From positions 1-52,163 of the forward strand of contig CAVLDO010000012.1 of the NCBI GenBank assembly GCA_963662035.1: a stretch of 52,163 bases of DNA, read 5' to 3'. Source of the stretch: Equibacterium sp963662035 (GTDB lineage: Bacteria > Bacteroidota > Bacteroidia > Bacteroidales > UBA932). Below, in pieces: positions 52,037 to 52,163 of this stretch; the first letter of the stretch is position 1, and each line of letters begins with the position of its first letter. Under the pieces are notes generated by a model, which was given only the letters and a program-made list of their open reading frames with translations, did no database searches and was not told where the DNA came from. The position numbers and the translations under genes were made by a program.

Positions 52037-52163
52037 ATGACTTTGACGCACACCCCCAGCCTCCTGTTCTGCCGGAAGCATATCTTGCTGACCCTCACTA
52101 TTTTATGGGGGGGGGGGGGGGGAGCGCGTATGCTGACCTCCTTGCCCGGCAGGCTTGAGCGGT
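52037..52163 (+). CDS. Start of a second DUF3575-like gene (partial, runs off the window)
   Basis: The first 24 codons are close to those of the gene at 49389: MTLTH, then RKHILLTLTILWGG. A run of 16 G follows at 52107-52122. In the present length the frame continues to the window end (ARMLTSLPGRLER), but in the frame matching the paralogue (AYADLLARQA) a TGA comes soon after, and the third frame also stops at once. So only one G count keeps the frame open here. Whether the gene is whole lies outside the window. Confidence 0.6.
   Translation, partial: MTLTHTPSLLFCRKHILLTLTILWGGGGGARMLTSLPGRLER
52107..52122 (+). repeat. Poly-G tract of 16 within a signal-peptide region
   Basis: Sixteen consecutive G directly after the codon for Trp in the LTILW segment. 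The same place in the paralogue at 49389 has only GGGGAGGGG. A tract this long in coding DNA often changes length during replication and in sequencing, so both biology and assembly error must be considered. Confidence 0.8.

Overview
The window looks like chromosomal DNA from a GC-rich member of the Bacteroidales (phylum Bacteroidota). The evidence is family content and promoter style: the RnfBCDGEA complex with an RseC-like neighbour, lone GT5 glycogen-synthase-like and DUF4270 lipoprotein genes, DUF3098, DUF3575 and DUF6562 pilus genes, a Nudix-type AraR regulator, and TAnnTTTG -7 boxes in front of several transcription units. A gut lineage near Alistipes/Rikenellaceae would fit, but genus cannot be fixed from this sequence. 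No insertion sequence, prophage, CRISPR array or rRNA was seen.

Layout. (1) 1-319: the edge of a 51-bp tandem hairpin array. (2) 319-12560, minus strand: a tightly packed run of two M23 peptidases, a MerR regulator, a Nif3-like protein, a zinc-ribbon coiled-coil protein, DnaB, a DUF3108 protein, RseC and rnfBCDGEA, ending in a strong hairpin terminator. (3) 12674-18382, plus strand: alaS, a single reading frame joining an LptF/LptG-type permease to methionyl-tRNA formyltransferase, and thiamine pyrophosphokinase. (4) 18358-34528, minus strand: about 16 kb of near-contiguous genes: GT5 glycogen-synthase-like, DUF4270 lipoprotein, a four-gene CDP-glycerol/teichoic-acid-like module, alpha-2-macroglobulin, queG, a PfkB kinase, tgt, a second LptF/G permease and a nucleoside-type MFS permease. 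(5) 34605-39257, plus strand: ftsX, DUF3098, uppP, an LpxH joined to a catalytically gutted 4-alpha-glucanotransferase, and a nucleotidyltransferase. (6) 39273-41653: acpP and purN from back-to-back promoters, tRNA-Leu(UAA), a 19-copy 51-bp hairpin array and a nested hairpin. (7) 41654-49268: the L-arabinose regulon: galM-like lipoprotein divergent from araR-SSS transporter-araD-araA-araB, with a candidate AraR operator between. (8) 49316-52163: start of a type V pilus-like operon, including a second DUF3575 copy that begins with a 16-G tract at the window edge.

The genes are mainly envelope building (LptF/G, LpxH, UppP, M23 peptidases, FtsX, CDP-glycerol chemistry, pili), ion-coupled energy metabolism (Rnf) and arabinose use. 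Most unusual are two in-frame fusions (LptG-Fmt and LpxH-pseudoMalQ), two copies of a previously unrecognised-looking hairpin array placed in the same orientation after the terminators of two unrelated transcription units, a Tyr/Ser-rich segment in the DUF4270 lipoprotein, a 187-residue Ala/Pro/Lys tail on RnfB, and a possible slipped-strand switch in a pilus gene. A 10-N gap in the Nif3 gene is almost certainly a false gap, because merging the flanking 7-bp duplicate restores the normal protein end.
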